Assembly: GCA_022844345.1 (NCBI GenBank)
Contig: JALHLU010000008.1
Span: forward strand, 124,001-188,000
Source: Hyphomonadaceae bacterium
Lineage (GTDB): Bacteria; Pseudomonadota; Alphaproteobacteria; Caulobacterales; Hyphomonadaceae
DNA length: 64,000 bases
Direction of reading: 5' to 3'
This document shows positions 26,257 through 34,000 of this stretch, in pieces (position 1 is the first letter of the stretch; each line of letters opens with the position of its first letter). The position numbers and the translations under genes were made by a program. Under the pieces are notes generated by a model that searched no databases, had not been told where the DNA came from, and saw nothing but the letters and a program-made list of their open reading frames with translations.

Positions 26257-27087
26257 TCAGCCGCCGAAGCCGATCCAGCGTCCGCCGGCCGCAACCGTCA
26301 CCCAGCACAGCACCGAGAACAGCGCCGCCAGCTTGGCTGTCGGCGTCGCCGCATCAGAGCGCCCGAGGTAGATTTCCACCCCGTAGAGCACGGCCATGAT
26401 CACCGCGCCGGCAATGGTCGCCGAGTAGGCGACCACGTCGAACACCGGCTCATACGTGTCGAAGCCGACAACGGCGTACATGAGGAACAGGCCGCCATAT
26501 AGCAGGGCGTAGACCCCGCCCGCGATCCAGCGCGTCCGCACGCCATAGATCAGCAGCAGGGCATAGCCCGCCGTGATGGCGTGGAAGACGCCCGGCGCCG
26601 TGATGATGTCGCTCTGGAAGACGCCCAGCGAGAACAGCCAGAACGCCATCGCGATGGCGAGCGCGACCAGAACGCCGGTCGATGCCTTGCCCTCTTTCTT
26701 CGCCAGCGCGTTGTTGACGCCGAACGAGAAGATGCATGCCGCAATCAGCGCCATGATTTTCACGAAGAACGGCACTGACGTGTACAGCTTGTACGAGTTC
26801 AGCATGCCGATGATGATCCCCGTGCCAAGCACGATGCCGAGCCCGATGATAAGCCATGGCCGCGTCGACCGCTCCACATCGGGAAGGGTCTGGCCCGTCA
26901 GGTTGGTCCCCATCAGCCGCAGGTTCAGCAGCAGCACGGCGCCGCCCATCAGACCAAGGCCCACCAGGTGCAGGGCGCCGAACGGCGCATAGATGTCCTG
27001 CAGCAAGGAGATCGGCCAGACATTGGGCATGCCCGACACGAAGTCGGTGAAGCCTGGAACCTGTCCAAGATATTTTTCGAATGTCAT
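26257..27087 (-). CDS. DUF6644-like multi-helix membrane protein (b)
   Basis: A 276-residue inner-membrane protein with about eight helices. The first has LHLVGLGLMGGAVLLLNLRLMG, with His40 and LRLMG at a fixed spacing. The upstream neighbour has the same pattern with His41, so the two are paralogues of a DUF6644-type family. Another shared block follows (FFVKIMALIAACIFSFGVN here, FRLKMLFLIAAAINIAWFH there). Buried His residues are compatible with haem b or quinone binding, but this is inference. It starts 5 bases after the neighbour's stop and ends the operon at a strong terminator. Confidence 0.75.
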   Translation of the reverse strand: MTFEKYLGQVPGFTDFVSGMPNVWPISLLQDIYAPFGALHLVGLGLMGGAVLLLNLRLMGTNLTGQTLPDVERSTRPWLIIGLGIVLGTGIIIGMLNSYKLYTSVPFFVKIMALIAACIFSFGVNNALAKKEGKASTGVLVALAIAMAFWLFSLGVFQSDIITAPGVFHAITAGYALLLIYGVRTRWIAGGVYALLYGGLFLMYAVVGFDTYEPVFDVVAYSATIAGAVIMAVLYGVEIYLGRSDAATPTAKLAALFSVLCWVTVAAGGRWIGFGG

Positions 27088-27092
27088 GGCGA

Positions 27093-28034
27093 TCAGCCCT
27101 CCTGACCGGTCGTGGGTTGGGCAGGTGCAGCGTCAGGCGCAGCTGGCGCCTCCCCATCTGGCGGCGGGTCCTCCGGCGCAGCGTCGGTTGCATTCTCCCC
27201 TTCAGGCGCCGGCTCTTCCTCGAACACTTCCTCCTCGATGAATTCCTCTTCGCTTCCGCCGCTGTTGTACTGCTCGCATTCCTGCAGCACGTAGGCGAGC
27301 GAACCCGGATCGGTCTTCTCGCAATAGAACCAGTCGTAAGCGATGAACCGGCCGAAGATGATCACCAGGAACCACGCGCTAAGCGAGATGGCCCCCGAGA
27401 GTTTCACGGCCATCGGAATGCTCGGCGTCCGGCCGCTGATGTACGCAAACAGGGCCACCAGCGCGACGACTGTCAGGACCAGGCGGGTCCAGACGATCAG
27501 CGCAAGATCGACATTGGTGACTACGAAGGTTCCAAGCAGGACCAACGAGGCGCCCAGGAAGGCCCACAATGCAGGCCCGCTGCGCGCCTTGGCCGGAATT
27601 TCGGCATCCGGTGGGATCGTGTCCCAGTCAAGCTGCGACTTCTGCACCTTGTAGTGGAACCAGGCGATGTTGATCGCAGCTGCGATCAGGAACAGCATTT
27701 TCAGCCTGAACCAGATGTTGTGATAATACATCATCGGATCACGGCCGATGAAGGCGATCACGCCGGTGAGGATCATCACCGCAAACGCGACCATCGTGAT
27801 CGGCAGGACCTTCTGGTTCAGCGTCGACACGGGCACGTTGCGGAACGCGACCCCCATCAGGCGCAGGTCGATCAGCCAGATCGTCCCGGCGAAGAACATG
27901 ATCGTAAGCACGTGCGTGCCCTCGATGATGTTCCACATGAACAGCGACTGGTGCAGCTGGTGCGACCAGGACAGGCCATCCTCGGTAAAGCGTCCGAGGT
28001 CCTCCCGTATCCAGTTTACAAAATCGTGTAGCAA
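27093..28034 (-). CDS. DUF6644-like multi-helix membrane protein (a)
   Basis: A 313-residue protein. It has six or more helices, including HVLTIMFFAGTIWLIDLRLMG (His41) and NIWFRLKMLFLIAAAINIAW. A long acidic and Pro/Ala-rich C-terminal tail (EEEFIEEEVFEEEPAP onward) is absent in the paralogue and should lie in one compartment as a docking arm. The start is TTG, with GGGGAGAG seven bases ahead; no ATG fits. It is 114 bases behind the cytochrome c gene, and that gap holds a CTGAT-N4-ATCAA site and a 15-bp tandem repeat. Confidence 0.75.
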   Translation of the reverse strand: MLHDFVNWIREDLGRFTEDGLSWSHQLHQSLFMWNIIEGTHVLTIMFFAGTIWLIDLRLMGVAFRNVPVSTLNQKVLPITMVAFAVMILTGVIAFIGRDPMMYYHNIWFRLKMLFLIAAAINIAWFHYKVQKSQLDWDTIPPDAEIPAKARSGPALWAFLGASLVLLGTFVVTNVDLALIVWTRLVLTVVALVALFAYISGRTPSIPMAVKLSGAISLSAWFLVIIFGRFIAYDWFYCEKTDPGSLAYVLQECEQYNSGGSEEEFIEEEVFEEEPAPEGENATDAAPEDPPPDGEAPAAPDAAPAQPTTGQEG

Positions 28035-28068
28035 ATCCGGTCTCTCCCCTCGTGGCGCCGCGCTTACG

Positions 28069-28098
28069 GTCGCCTGTAATTTTGTCGCCTGTAATTTT
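28069..28098. repeat. 15-bp tandem repeat, two copies
   Basis: GTCGCCTGTAATTTT occurs twice without a gap, 35 bases before the TTG start of the DUF6644-a gene. It may be part of the leader or a doubled protein site. Confidence 0.75.
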
Positions 28099-28108
28099 CT
28101 TGTCCGGC

Positions 28109-28122
28109 CTGATGTCGATCAA
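28109..28122 (-). promoter_or_regulatory. FNR/FixK-like site CTGAT-N4-ATCAA
   Basis: It matches the TTGAT-N4-ATCAA consensus of Crp/Fnr-family regulators at nine of ten positions. It lies about 75-88 bases upstream of the DUF6644-a start, inside the gap between it and the cytochrome c gene, so it may drive an internal oxygen-responsive promoter. Confidence 0.45.
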
Positions 28123-28148
28123 ATCGCGACACGGCAGCTATTCTGGTC

Positions 28149-28712
28149 CTACTGATTTGGCGGTGGCATCCGGTTCGGCGGTTCGGGCAGCGTGGCGCGC
28201 GGCCCGGGCATGTTCCCGGCGACATAGCGGTTATGGCAGGCGACGCATGCCTGGTAGATTTCGCCGCCCGCGTCGAAGAAGCCCTGCTTGTCACGGGCCA
28301 GCGCCATCGCCTGCGCCTTCTTGGATGCGTCATAGAGCTGGTGGGCATAGTCGACCCAGTAGCGCTCCTCGTCGCGCGGCCGCCCCGGCAGAAGCAGCAG
28401 GTTCGAGGTCTCTGCCAGGGTGAACGCCGCGCTCTCGGCTGCGTCCCATCCCGCATCCGTGGTCGGGAACAGTTCGTGGATGCCCCCGGCGTCGATGATC
28501 CAGCCCTGCGCGGTCCAAACCGCCCAGGCGTTGTAGTCGATCACATGCGCCATCAGGTCCAGCATGTTGGTGTCGGTCTTGAAGTCAGCGACAGTTGCGC
28601 CGCCCATGCCCTCCACGGGCTTCCCGGATGGCGCGGCCGATACGCCGGCCGAATTGTCTGAACAGGCGGCCATGGCAAACGCCAGCGCCAGCGCAATCAT
28701 AGAGCGGGTCAT
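28149..28712 (-). CDS. Lipoprotein cytochrome c
   Basis: A 187-residue lipoprotein (lipobox AAC, Cys17, in MAACSDNS). The body is helical and the haem-binding CxxCH sits near the C-terminus (IYQACVACHNRY). A helical bundle with a late haem site resembles class II cytochrome c. It is probably a periplasmic membrane-anchored electron carrier. It heads the operon with the two DUF6644-like proteins, which suggests electron flow between them. GGGAGAG precedes ATG 28712. Confidence 0.82.
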   Translation of the reverse strand: MTRSMIALALAFAMAACSDNSAGVSAAPSGKPVEGMGGATVADFKTDTNMLDLMAHVIDYNAWAVWTAQGWIIDAGGIHELFPTTDAGWDAAESAAFTLAETSNLLLLPGRPRDEERYWVDYAHQLYDASKKAQAMALARDKQGFFDAGGEIYQACVACHNRYVAGNMPGPRATLPEPPNRMPPPNQ

Positions 28713-28992
28713 CGTCTCTCCCTCTTGCGCGAATGAACCGGCGGCGTGTTCGCCATTCCCGGCCTCAGCGCGCAATCATTCTCCGCCTGGGCAATGGGTA
28801 ACCCGCTCTCCGGAGGCATGCCATTGCCGAGGTGTCGCATGTAGTAGACTTTGAACGCATGGGCGGGGCAAGTCCCGTCGCTCACGGCCAGTTGGTCGCG
28901 GAGGCACTTTCCACGGGCGCGGGAAGCGCGCTACAGCGATAACAGAATAAAGGCCGCCTGAAGCGGCCTGTGCGGGGAGGCAAGACACCACA

Positions 28993-30267
28993 ATGGCCTA
29001 CATGAGACGCAGCATCCTTGCCGCAAGTGCGGCATTGGCCTTCGCATTTGCGAGCGGTTGCCAGAGCGCGCCAACCGCCGCCGACCCTTACGCGTCCTCG
29101 CTCGTCGCGGGCGATGCGGCAGCCCTCGGCTTCGACCAGGCAAAGCTCGGCGAGATCCGGAAGGCGCTTAACGAGGACGTGATCAGTGGCAAGATCCCCG
29201 GCGCCTATCTGCTCATCGCGCGCCACGGCCAGGTTGCCTTCGCCCAGGGCTTCGGCGTCCAGGGCCCGGGCCAGTCCGCGCCGATGACGGAAGAGACCAT
29301 CTTCCGCATCTTCTCGATGACCAAGCCCATCGTCACCGTCGCCGCCATGACTCTGGTGGAAGAGGGCAAGCTCTCGGTCGACGATCCCGTCTCGAAATAC
29401 CTGCCGGAATACGCCAACCTCACCGTGATCCAGCCCGATGGCTCGGCCAAGCCGGCGCAGACGCCGATGCTGGTGAAGCACCTGATGTCCCACACCTCGG
29501 GCCTCATCTACGGCTTCATCCAGACCAACACGCCGCTCGGCAAGCAATACGCCGCCGCCGGCGAGGGCGATCCCTCCAAGACCGCGCGCGAACAGGCGAA
29601 GATATTCGCCGGCCTCCCGCTCGCCGCCGAACCGGGCGCGGCCTGGAACTACTCCCGCTCCACCGACGTGCTGGGAGCCGTCGTCGAAGTCGCCGCCGGC
29701 AAGTCGCTCGACGTCGTTGTCGCTGAACGCATCACCGGTCCCCTCGGCATGGCCGACACCAAGTTCTTCCAGTCGAAGGATGAATCGGCCCGCTTCGCCC
29801 AGTCCAAGCACACCGATCCGCTGTACTACGACTATGTGGTCCCGGTGGCCTTCCTGCAGGGCGGCGGCGGTCTGTCGTCCACCCCGGAAGACTATCTCCG
29901 CTTCGCCGAGATGCTCCGCAACGGCGGCGAATATCGCGGCGTGCGCGTCATCAAGACCGAAACGCTTGACCGCATGCGCCAGCCGGAAACGACCGAAGCC
30001 ATGCGTAAGGCCGGCCTGTTCTTCCCCGCCATGGGCCCGATGGCCAACACGATGGAGTTCGGCCTCGGCTTCTCGCTGGTGACGGACGACACGAAACAGC
30101 GTCCGGGCAATGGCACCTTCTCCTGGAATGGCATCGCCGGCACCGAGTTCTGGGTCGATCCCAAGAACGACCTCGTCATGGTGTTCATGATCCAGGACCG
30201 CGCCCTGCTCGCCGAATACCAGCGCAAGAACCGCGCCTGGATCTACGACGCGTTGGTCAAGCCGTAA
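28993..30267 (+). CDS. Serine hydrolase, beta-lactamase/esterase class C fold, lipoprotein
   Basis: A 424-residue protein with lipobox ASGC (Cys23), the SxxK motif SMTK (S108-K111), the second motif YSRS in place of YxN, and a C-terminal SWNGIAGTEFWVDP that matches the third (KTG-like) region. Members are esterases, D-aminopeptidases or beta-lactamases. The NGWxG pattern suits an esterase of the EstB/VIII type more than a penicillinase. It is divergent from the cytochrome c operon and ends at a terminator. The ATG at 28993 has GGGGAGG about 12 bases ahead; 29002 is the alternative. Confidence 0.85.
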   Translation: MAYMRRSILAASAALAFAFASGCQSAPTAADPYASSLVAGDAAALGFDQAKLGEIRKALNEDVISGKIPGAYLLIARHGQVAFAQGFGVQGPGQSAPMTEETIFRIFSMTKPIVTVAAMTLVEEGKLSVDDPVSKYLPEYANLTVIQPDGSAKPAQTPMLVKHLMSHTSGLIYGFIQTNTPLGKQYAAAGEGDPSKTAREQAKIFAGLPLAAEPGAAWNYSRSTDVLGAVVEVAAGKSLDVVVAERITGPLGMADTKFFQSKDESARFAQSKHTDPLYYDYVVPVAFLQGGGGLSSTPEDYLRFAEMLRNGGEYRGVRVIKTETLDRMRQPETTEAMRKAGLFFPAMGPMANTMEFGLGFSLVTDDTKQRPGNGTFSWNGIAGTEFWVDPKNDLVMVFMIQDRALLAEYQRKNRAWIYDALVKP

Positions 30268-30290
30268 GGGTTCCGAATTTCTGAAGAGGG

Positions 30291-30319
30291 AAGGGGCGGT
30301 CCACTGGGCCGCCCCTTTT
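30291..30319 (+). terminator. Intrinsic terminator of the serine hydrolase gene
   Basis: A 12-bp stem with one wobble (30291-30302 with 30306-30317), loop ACT, then TTTT. Confidence 0.88.
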
Positions 30320-30333
30320 CATTCTACCATGCC

Positions 30334-30434
30334 TGTCATCCCGGAAGCGCGTAGCGCTTTCCGGGACCCCTTCAGCCAGCACGGCATCATCACGATAGTT
30401 TGCCGCTCTCCGTTACGCTACGGCCGGGATGACA
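30334..30434. repeat. Extragenic palindrome TGTCATCCCGG ... CCGGGATGACA
   Basis: Outer arms of 11 bp (30334-30344 and 30424-30434) enclose an inner hairpin (CCGGAAGCGC/GCGCTTTCCGG at 30341-30364). It lies between the serine hydrolase and qorB 3' ends. It has the form of a REP/BIME-like unit. Confidence 0.7.
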
Positions 30435-30445
30435 AGCTGTGGTTG

Positions 30446-31294
30446 CTACGCTTTGAGAGCAGCCTTGATTGTATCCTGCACGGGCGTAGTCGGCCGCCCG
30501 ATCAGCCACGACAGCGTGCGGCTGTCGTCGAACAATGCGCCCGCGCCAGCCTTCGCGCTGGAATCTGCAAGCATCGTCGCCAGCACATCAGGCAGTCCGG
30601 CGCCTATGAGCGCCGTGCGATAATCCTGCTGCTGCAGGTCCGCATACACGATCGGTTTGCCTGCAATCTGCGCCGTCAGCGCTGCAAGCTCCGTCATGTT
30701 CAAGGCGTTATCGCCAGCGAGTTCGTAAGTGCGCCCCACATGTTCATTTGAGAGCAGGACGACAGCCGCCGCCTCGGCATAGTCTGCGCGCGCCGCCCAT
30801 GAGAGCTTGCCCGCGCCCGACGATCCAATGAACGCGCCATGCTGCAACACGCTCTGCAGAGCCGCCGTGTCGTTTTCCGTGTACCAGCCATTGCGCAGCA
30901 GCACGTAGGGCACGCCGCTCGCCTGCAGATATGCCTCCGTTGCGCGATGCTCGATGGTGAGGTCCAGTGGCGAAGTGTCTGTATGCAGGATGCTCGTGTA
31001 GGCGATCATCTTCACGCCCGCAGCCTTCGCCGCATCGATAACTGCAGCATGCTGCCTCTGACGTCCGCCGAGATCATTGGACGAGATCAGCAGCAGTTTC
31101 TCGACGTCCTGGAATGCGCTCGCCAGCGTCTCCGGCCGATCATAGTCTGCATGGCGCACATCCACGCCCGCGATGTCCGTGGCCTTCCCGGAGTCGCGTA
31201 CGGCGGCGACAATGGGAATTCCAGGTTGCAGCCGCTGCAGCGCAGCGATGACAAGCCGGCCCAGCTGGCCCGTGGCTCCGGTGATGGCGATCAT
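30446..31294 (-). CDS. qorB: NAD(P)H:quinone oxidoreductase, QorB (YtfG) type
   Basis: A 282-residue NmrA-like short-chain reductase. GATGQLGRLVIAALQ is the Rossmann motif. ISSNDLGGRQRQH, AAGVKMIAYTSILHTDTSPL, LLRNGWYTEN, YELAGDNALNMTELA and LFDDSRTLSWLIGRPTT follow E. coli QOR2 closely along the whole length. It reduces quinones with NADPH in the cytoplasm. The divergent HxlR regulator is the partner seen in E. coli (ytfG/ytfH). ATG 31294 has AGGAG ahead. Confidence 0.92.
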   Translation of the reverse strand: MIAITGATGQLGRLVIAALQRLQPGIPIVAAVRDSGKATDIAGVDVRHADYDRPETLASAFQDVEKLLLISSNDLGGRQRQHAAVIDAAKAAGVKMIAYTSILHTDTSPLDLTIEHRATEAYLQASGVPYVLLRNGWYTENDTAALQSVLQHGAFIGSSGAGKLSWAARADYAEAAAVVLLSNEHVGRTYELAGDNALNMTELAALTAQIAGKPIVYADLQQQDYRTALIGAGLPDVLATMLADSSAKAGAGALFDDSRTLSWLIGRPTTPVQDTIKAALKA

Positions 31295-31318
31295 TGGTAA
31301 ACTCCTGTGTTCAGTCAT

Positions 31319-31377
31319 TGAAGACAGGAAGCTGGGTCTATAACTGACTATTAGTAAGTACGCACATAGAGGTAAGT
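31319..31377. promoter_or_regulatory. Divergent control region of qorB and its HxlR regulator
   Basis: A compact AT-rich gap for both genes. On the plus strand TTGAAG (31318-31323) and TATAAC (31339-31344) are a possible promoter. GTAAGTA occurs at 31354-31360 and again just before the regulator ATG, which could be direct-repeat contacts of the HxlR protein. Confidence 0.4.
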
Positions 31378-31812
31378 ATGGGCCGATTTTCAGCTTCCGC
31401 CAAAAAAGTGTCGGGTCCGCGTACCGGCGCGGCCGGCCGCAAGATGCCTGCCAAAAGCGTGGCAGAACGCATCCAGCGTGGGGACCTGTTCGCGGTGAGC
31501 TGTCCCTCGCGCGAGGTGATGAAGCACATCACTTCCAGCTGGGGCGTGCTCGTGCTGATCGCCCTGCGCGATGGCACGCTCCGTTTCAGCGAGCTCCGCC
31601 GCAAGGTCGCCGGCGTCAGCGAGCGTATGCTGGCACAGACACTTCAATGGCTTGAAGGCGACGGCCTTGTCGAACGCCATGCCTATCCTGTTGTCCCGCC
31701 CCACGTGGAATACACATTGACCCCGATGGGAGAGGAGGCCGCCGCCTTGGTCGCGGGCCTCGGCGACTGGATCGAACAGAATGTCACGAAGATGCCGAGC
31801 TTTCGCGATTGA
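31378..31812 (+). CDS. HxlR-family transcriptional regulator (QorR type)
   Basis: A 144-residue winged-helix protein: CPSREVMKHITSSWGVLVLIAL, then FSELRRKVAGVSERMLAQTLQWLEGDGLV and a beta wing HVEYTLTPMG. The N-terminal Cys before the DNA-binding domain is the redox-sensing type of position in HxlR proteins such as QorR. It has an Arg/Lys-rich N-terminal extension. Likely it represses qorB in the absence of thiol or quinone stress. The ATG at 31378 follows GAGGTAAGT. It ends 7 bases before the end of the convergent PDFxGxW gene. Confidence 0.9.
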   Translation: MGRFSASAKKVSGPRTGAAGRKMPAKSVAERIQRGDLFAVSCPSREVMKHITSSWGVLVLIALRDGTLRFSELRRKVAGVSERMLAQTLQWLEGDGLVERHAYPVVPPHVEYTLTPMGEEAAALVAGLGDWIEQNVTKMPSFRD

Positions 31813-31819
31813 ACGCGCA

Positions 31820-32815
31820 TCAATCTCCCGACGCACGCGCATCCGCCACGCGCTGTCCCCGCAGGATGCCCGGCAGCGAGTGGTTATGCTCGTGGCACGG
31901 CGAGGGAAACATGCCCGTGTCGACCGCGCCGAACGAGAACTCGCCCACCCACGGCTCGGAATATGCCTCGGGGTCCACGATGGTGAACTGGTAGAGCAGC
32001 TCCGTTTCCGACAGCCGCGTATAACGCTCGATGATCGTCGCATCTGCATTGACCACGAACTTGGTCATCAGACCGCGCACGCGCTCGGCCGCAGGCGTGC
32101 GCACCGTGGTGATCACCAGCGTGTCGCCGTCCCACCGCGCGATTGAATCGCCATACCAGGATCGTGGTCCGCCCGCTGGCTGATGCGCATCTGCAAACGG
32201 AATGATCCGCGCTTCGTCGCCATTCTCGTTGTGGATCACCACGTGCGTTGACGTCTGGATGATCTGCTGCCGGTTGTAGGAAATCACGGCATGGATCGGC
32301 GGTACGCCGCTCAGCACCAGACAGCGCTCGCCTGACGGCCGCTGCTCGTAATCGTCCTTGGGGCCATCCTGCGTGTCGGTGGCGTCGGCAACCGCGCGCG
32401 CCGCGTCCGTCAGCGGCAGCTTCCCGCTCGCCGGAACGACGATGAGCCGCGTCCGCCGCTCGCCGCGCACCACCGGCAGCCCGTCCGTCTCGCCCATGAT
32501 GACATGCGCCTCGGGATCAATGCTCTTCTCGAGAAAGCCCTGCATGCCGCCGAACATCGTCGCCACAATCCGCGCGGCTTCCTCTTCTGGCACAACCAGC
32601 TCGGCGCTCATGGGTGACAGTTCGAACACCGGGAAATAGTTCGTGGCCCACACCACGCCCTGGAAATCCGGCGTGCCCTCGGGCGTGCGTGGAATGTCAG
32701 ACATGGGCGCAAGCGACGTCGGCGACTGCGAAAATGGATCAGCGGGGGAGGCCTGCGCCATCGCGGAAGGCGTGACGGCAAGCAGCGCAGCAATAAGTAC
32801 GGGGAGGCGGATCAT
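31820..32815 (-). CDS. Secreted protein of the unnamed PDLxGxW family
   Basis: A 331-residue protein with a Sec signal (MIRLPVLIAALLA, cut after AMAQ). The mature part opens TPEGTPDFQGVVWATNYF. Later blocks are ARWDGDTLVITTV, IIERYTRLSETELLYQFTI and a C-terminal CHEHNH metal-binding-like cluster that its paralogue at 22700 lacks. The two proteins share block order with the PDLxGxW repeat. It is divergent from the AraC regulator gene (170 bp between starts), which may control it. GAGGGAC precedes ATG 32815. Confidence 0.75.
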   Translation of the reverse strand: MIRLPVLIAALLAVTPSAMAQASPADPFSQSPTSLAPMSDIPRTPEGTPDFQGVVWATNYFPVFELSPMSAELVVPEEEAARIVATMFGGMQGFLEKSIDPEAHVIMGETDGLPVVRGERRTRLIVVPASGKLPLTDAARAVADATDTQDGPKDDYEQRPSGERCLVLSGVPPIHAVISYNRQQIIQTSTHVVIHNENGDEARIIPFADAHQPAGGPRSWYGDSIARWDGDTLVITTVRTPAAERVRGLMTKFVVNADATIIERYTRLSETELLYQFTIVDPEAYSEPWVGEFSFGAVDTGMFPSPCHEHNHSLPGILRGQRVADARASGD

Positions 32816-32985
32816 GCGGGTTTGTCCCTCTTTTTTTGTTGTTCGCCATTCATCGGGCGTTGGGCTTGAATGCGTCATGAACAGATGCTCAGGACCACCT
32901 CCCGCGCCTTGATCGGAGACGACAAAACCATGATCGCCCGTTGCACCGCCCGCTGCGCCGCGATGATTCAGCATCCCGGCCCGCC

Positions 32986-33993
32986 ATGCTGACCGTCGGC
33001 GCGGGCCTCCCGCGCGGCCTCGTGAAACTGGCGGTCGAGAAGGGCGCCAGCGCCGCCGAACTCGCGCGCCGGTCCGGCATCGCGCTGGCCGATCTCGATA
33101 ACCAGGACAACCGCATCGCGATGGACCGCTACATCGCGCTGATGCGCGCGGCGAAGGATCTCACCGGCGATCCCGCGCTGGCCCTCCACTATGGTGAGAG
33201 TGTCGACCTGTCGGACATCTCCATCACCGGTCTCATCATGAATGCGTCGGCGACCATGGGCGAAGCCTTCGTCCAGATGAATCGCTTCGGCCGTCTCGCC
33301 ATCGAGGTTGAGGGCGTCGGTGCAGGCGAAGGCCGGTTCCGCATGACGGCAGACCATCGCGGCGTCTGGCTGGTCGACACGCGCAGCAACCCAAACGACT
33401 TCCCCGAACTGACCGAAGTTACCTTCGCGCGCATGGCCTGCCATCCGCGCCGCTTCCTGCCCCGCCCACATTTCCTTGAAGTCCACGTCACGCATCCCGA
33501 ACCGTCATACAGGTCCGAGTACGAGCGCATCTTTCAGTGCCCTATCGTGTTCAATGCGGAATGGAACGCCTGGCGCGGCGATCCGGAAATCGCCAGTCAT
33601 CGCGTGCAACTGCACCCCAAATACGTCTTCGGCGTTCTCAGCGAGAAAGCCGAGCAGCTTCTCAAGGAGCTCGAGAACACCAGGACGGCGCGCGGCAGGG
33701 TCGAGGCGCAGCTGATGCTGATCCTGCACAAGGGCGACGCCAGCATGGATAGCGTCGCCCAGAGCCTCGCCATCAGCCGCCAGACTCTATTCCGCCGCCT
33801 CAAGGCCGAAGGCGTCACCTTCGAGAAGGTGCTCGACGACCTGCGCCATCGCCTTGCGCTCGGCTATCTCGCCGGCCGCAAGGCCTCGGTGAACGAGACG
33901 GCCTACCTCGTCGGCTTCTCCGATCCCGCGGCTTTCTCCCGCGCCTTCAAACGCTGGACTGGCAAGAGCCCAAGCGAGATGCGCGGCGGCTAG
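32986..33993 (+). CDS. AraC-family transcriptional regulator
   Basis: A 335-residue protein: an N-terminal arabinose-binding-like domain of the OruR/GadX group, then two HTH motifs at the C-terminus (SMDSVAQSLAISRQTLFRRLKAEG and VNETAYLVGFSDPAAFSRAFKRWTG), ending KSPSEMR. ATG 32986 is preferred to the TTG at 32941. Being divergent from the exported PDLxGxW gene, it is a natural candidate regulator of that gene. It converges with the RND gene, 7 bases apart. Confidence 0.9.
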   Translation: MLTVGAGLPRGLVKLAVEKGASAAELARRSGIALADLDNQDNRIAMDRYIALMRAAKDLTGDPALALHYGESVDLSDISITGLIMNASATMGEAFVQMNRFGRLAIEVEGVGAGEGRFRMTADHRGVWLVDTRSNPNDFPELTEVTFARMACHPRRFLPRPHFLEVHVTHPEPSYRSEYERIFQCPIVFNAEWNAWRGDPEIASHRVQLHPKYVFGVLSEKAEQLLKELENTRTARGRVEAQLMLILHKGDASMDSVAQSLAISRQTLFRRLKAEGVTFEKVLDDLRHRLALGYLAGRKASVNETAYLVGFSDPAAFSRAFKRWTGKSPSEMRGG

Positions 33994-34000
33994 GGTAGGT

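Noticed and set aside
28882-29811. Minus-strand frame opposite the serine hydrolase
   Set aside because: The plus-strand gene carries SxxK, a lipobox and a terminator. The antisense frame has no family features.
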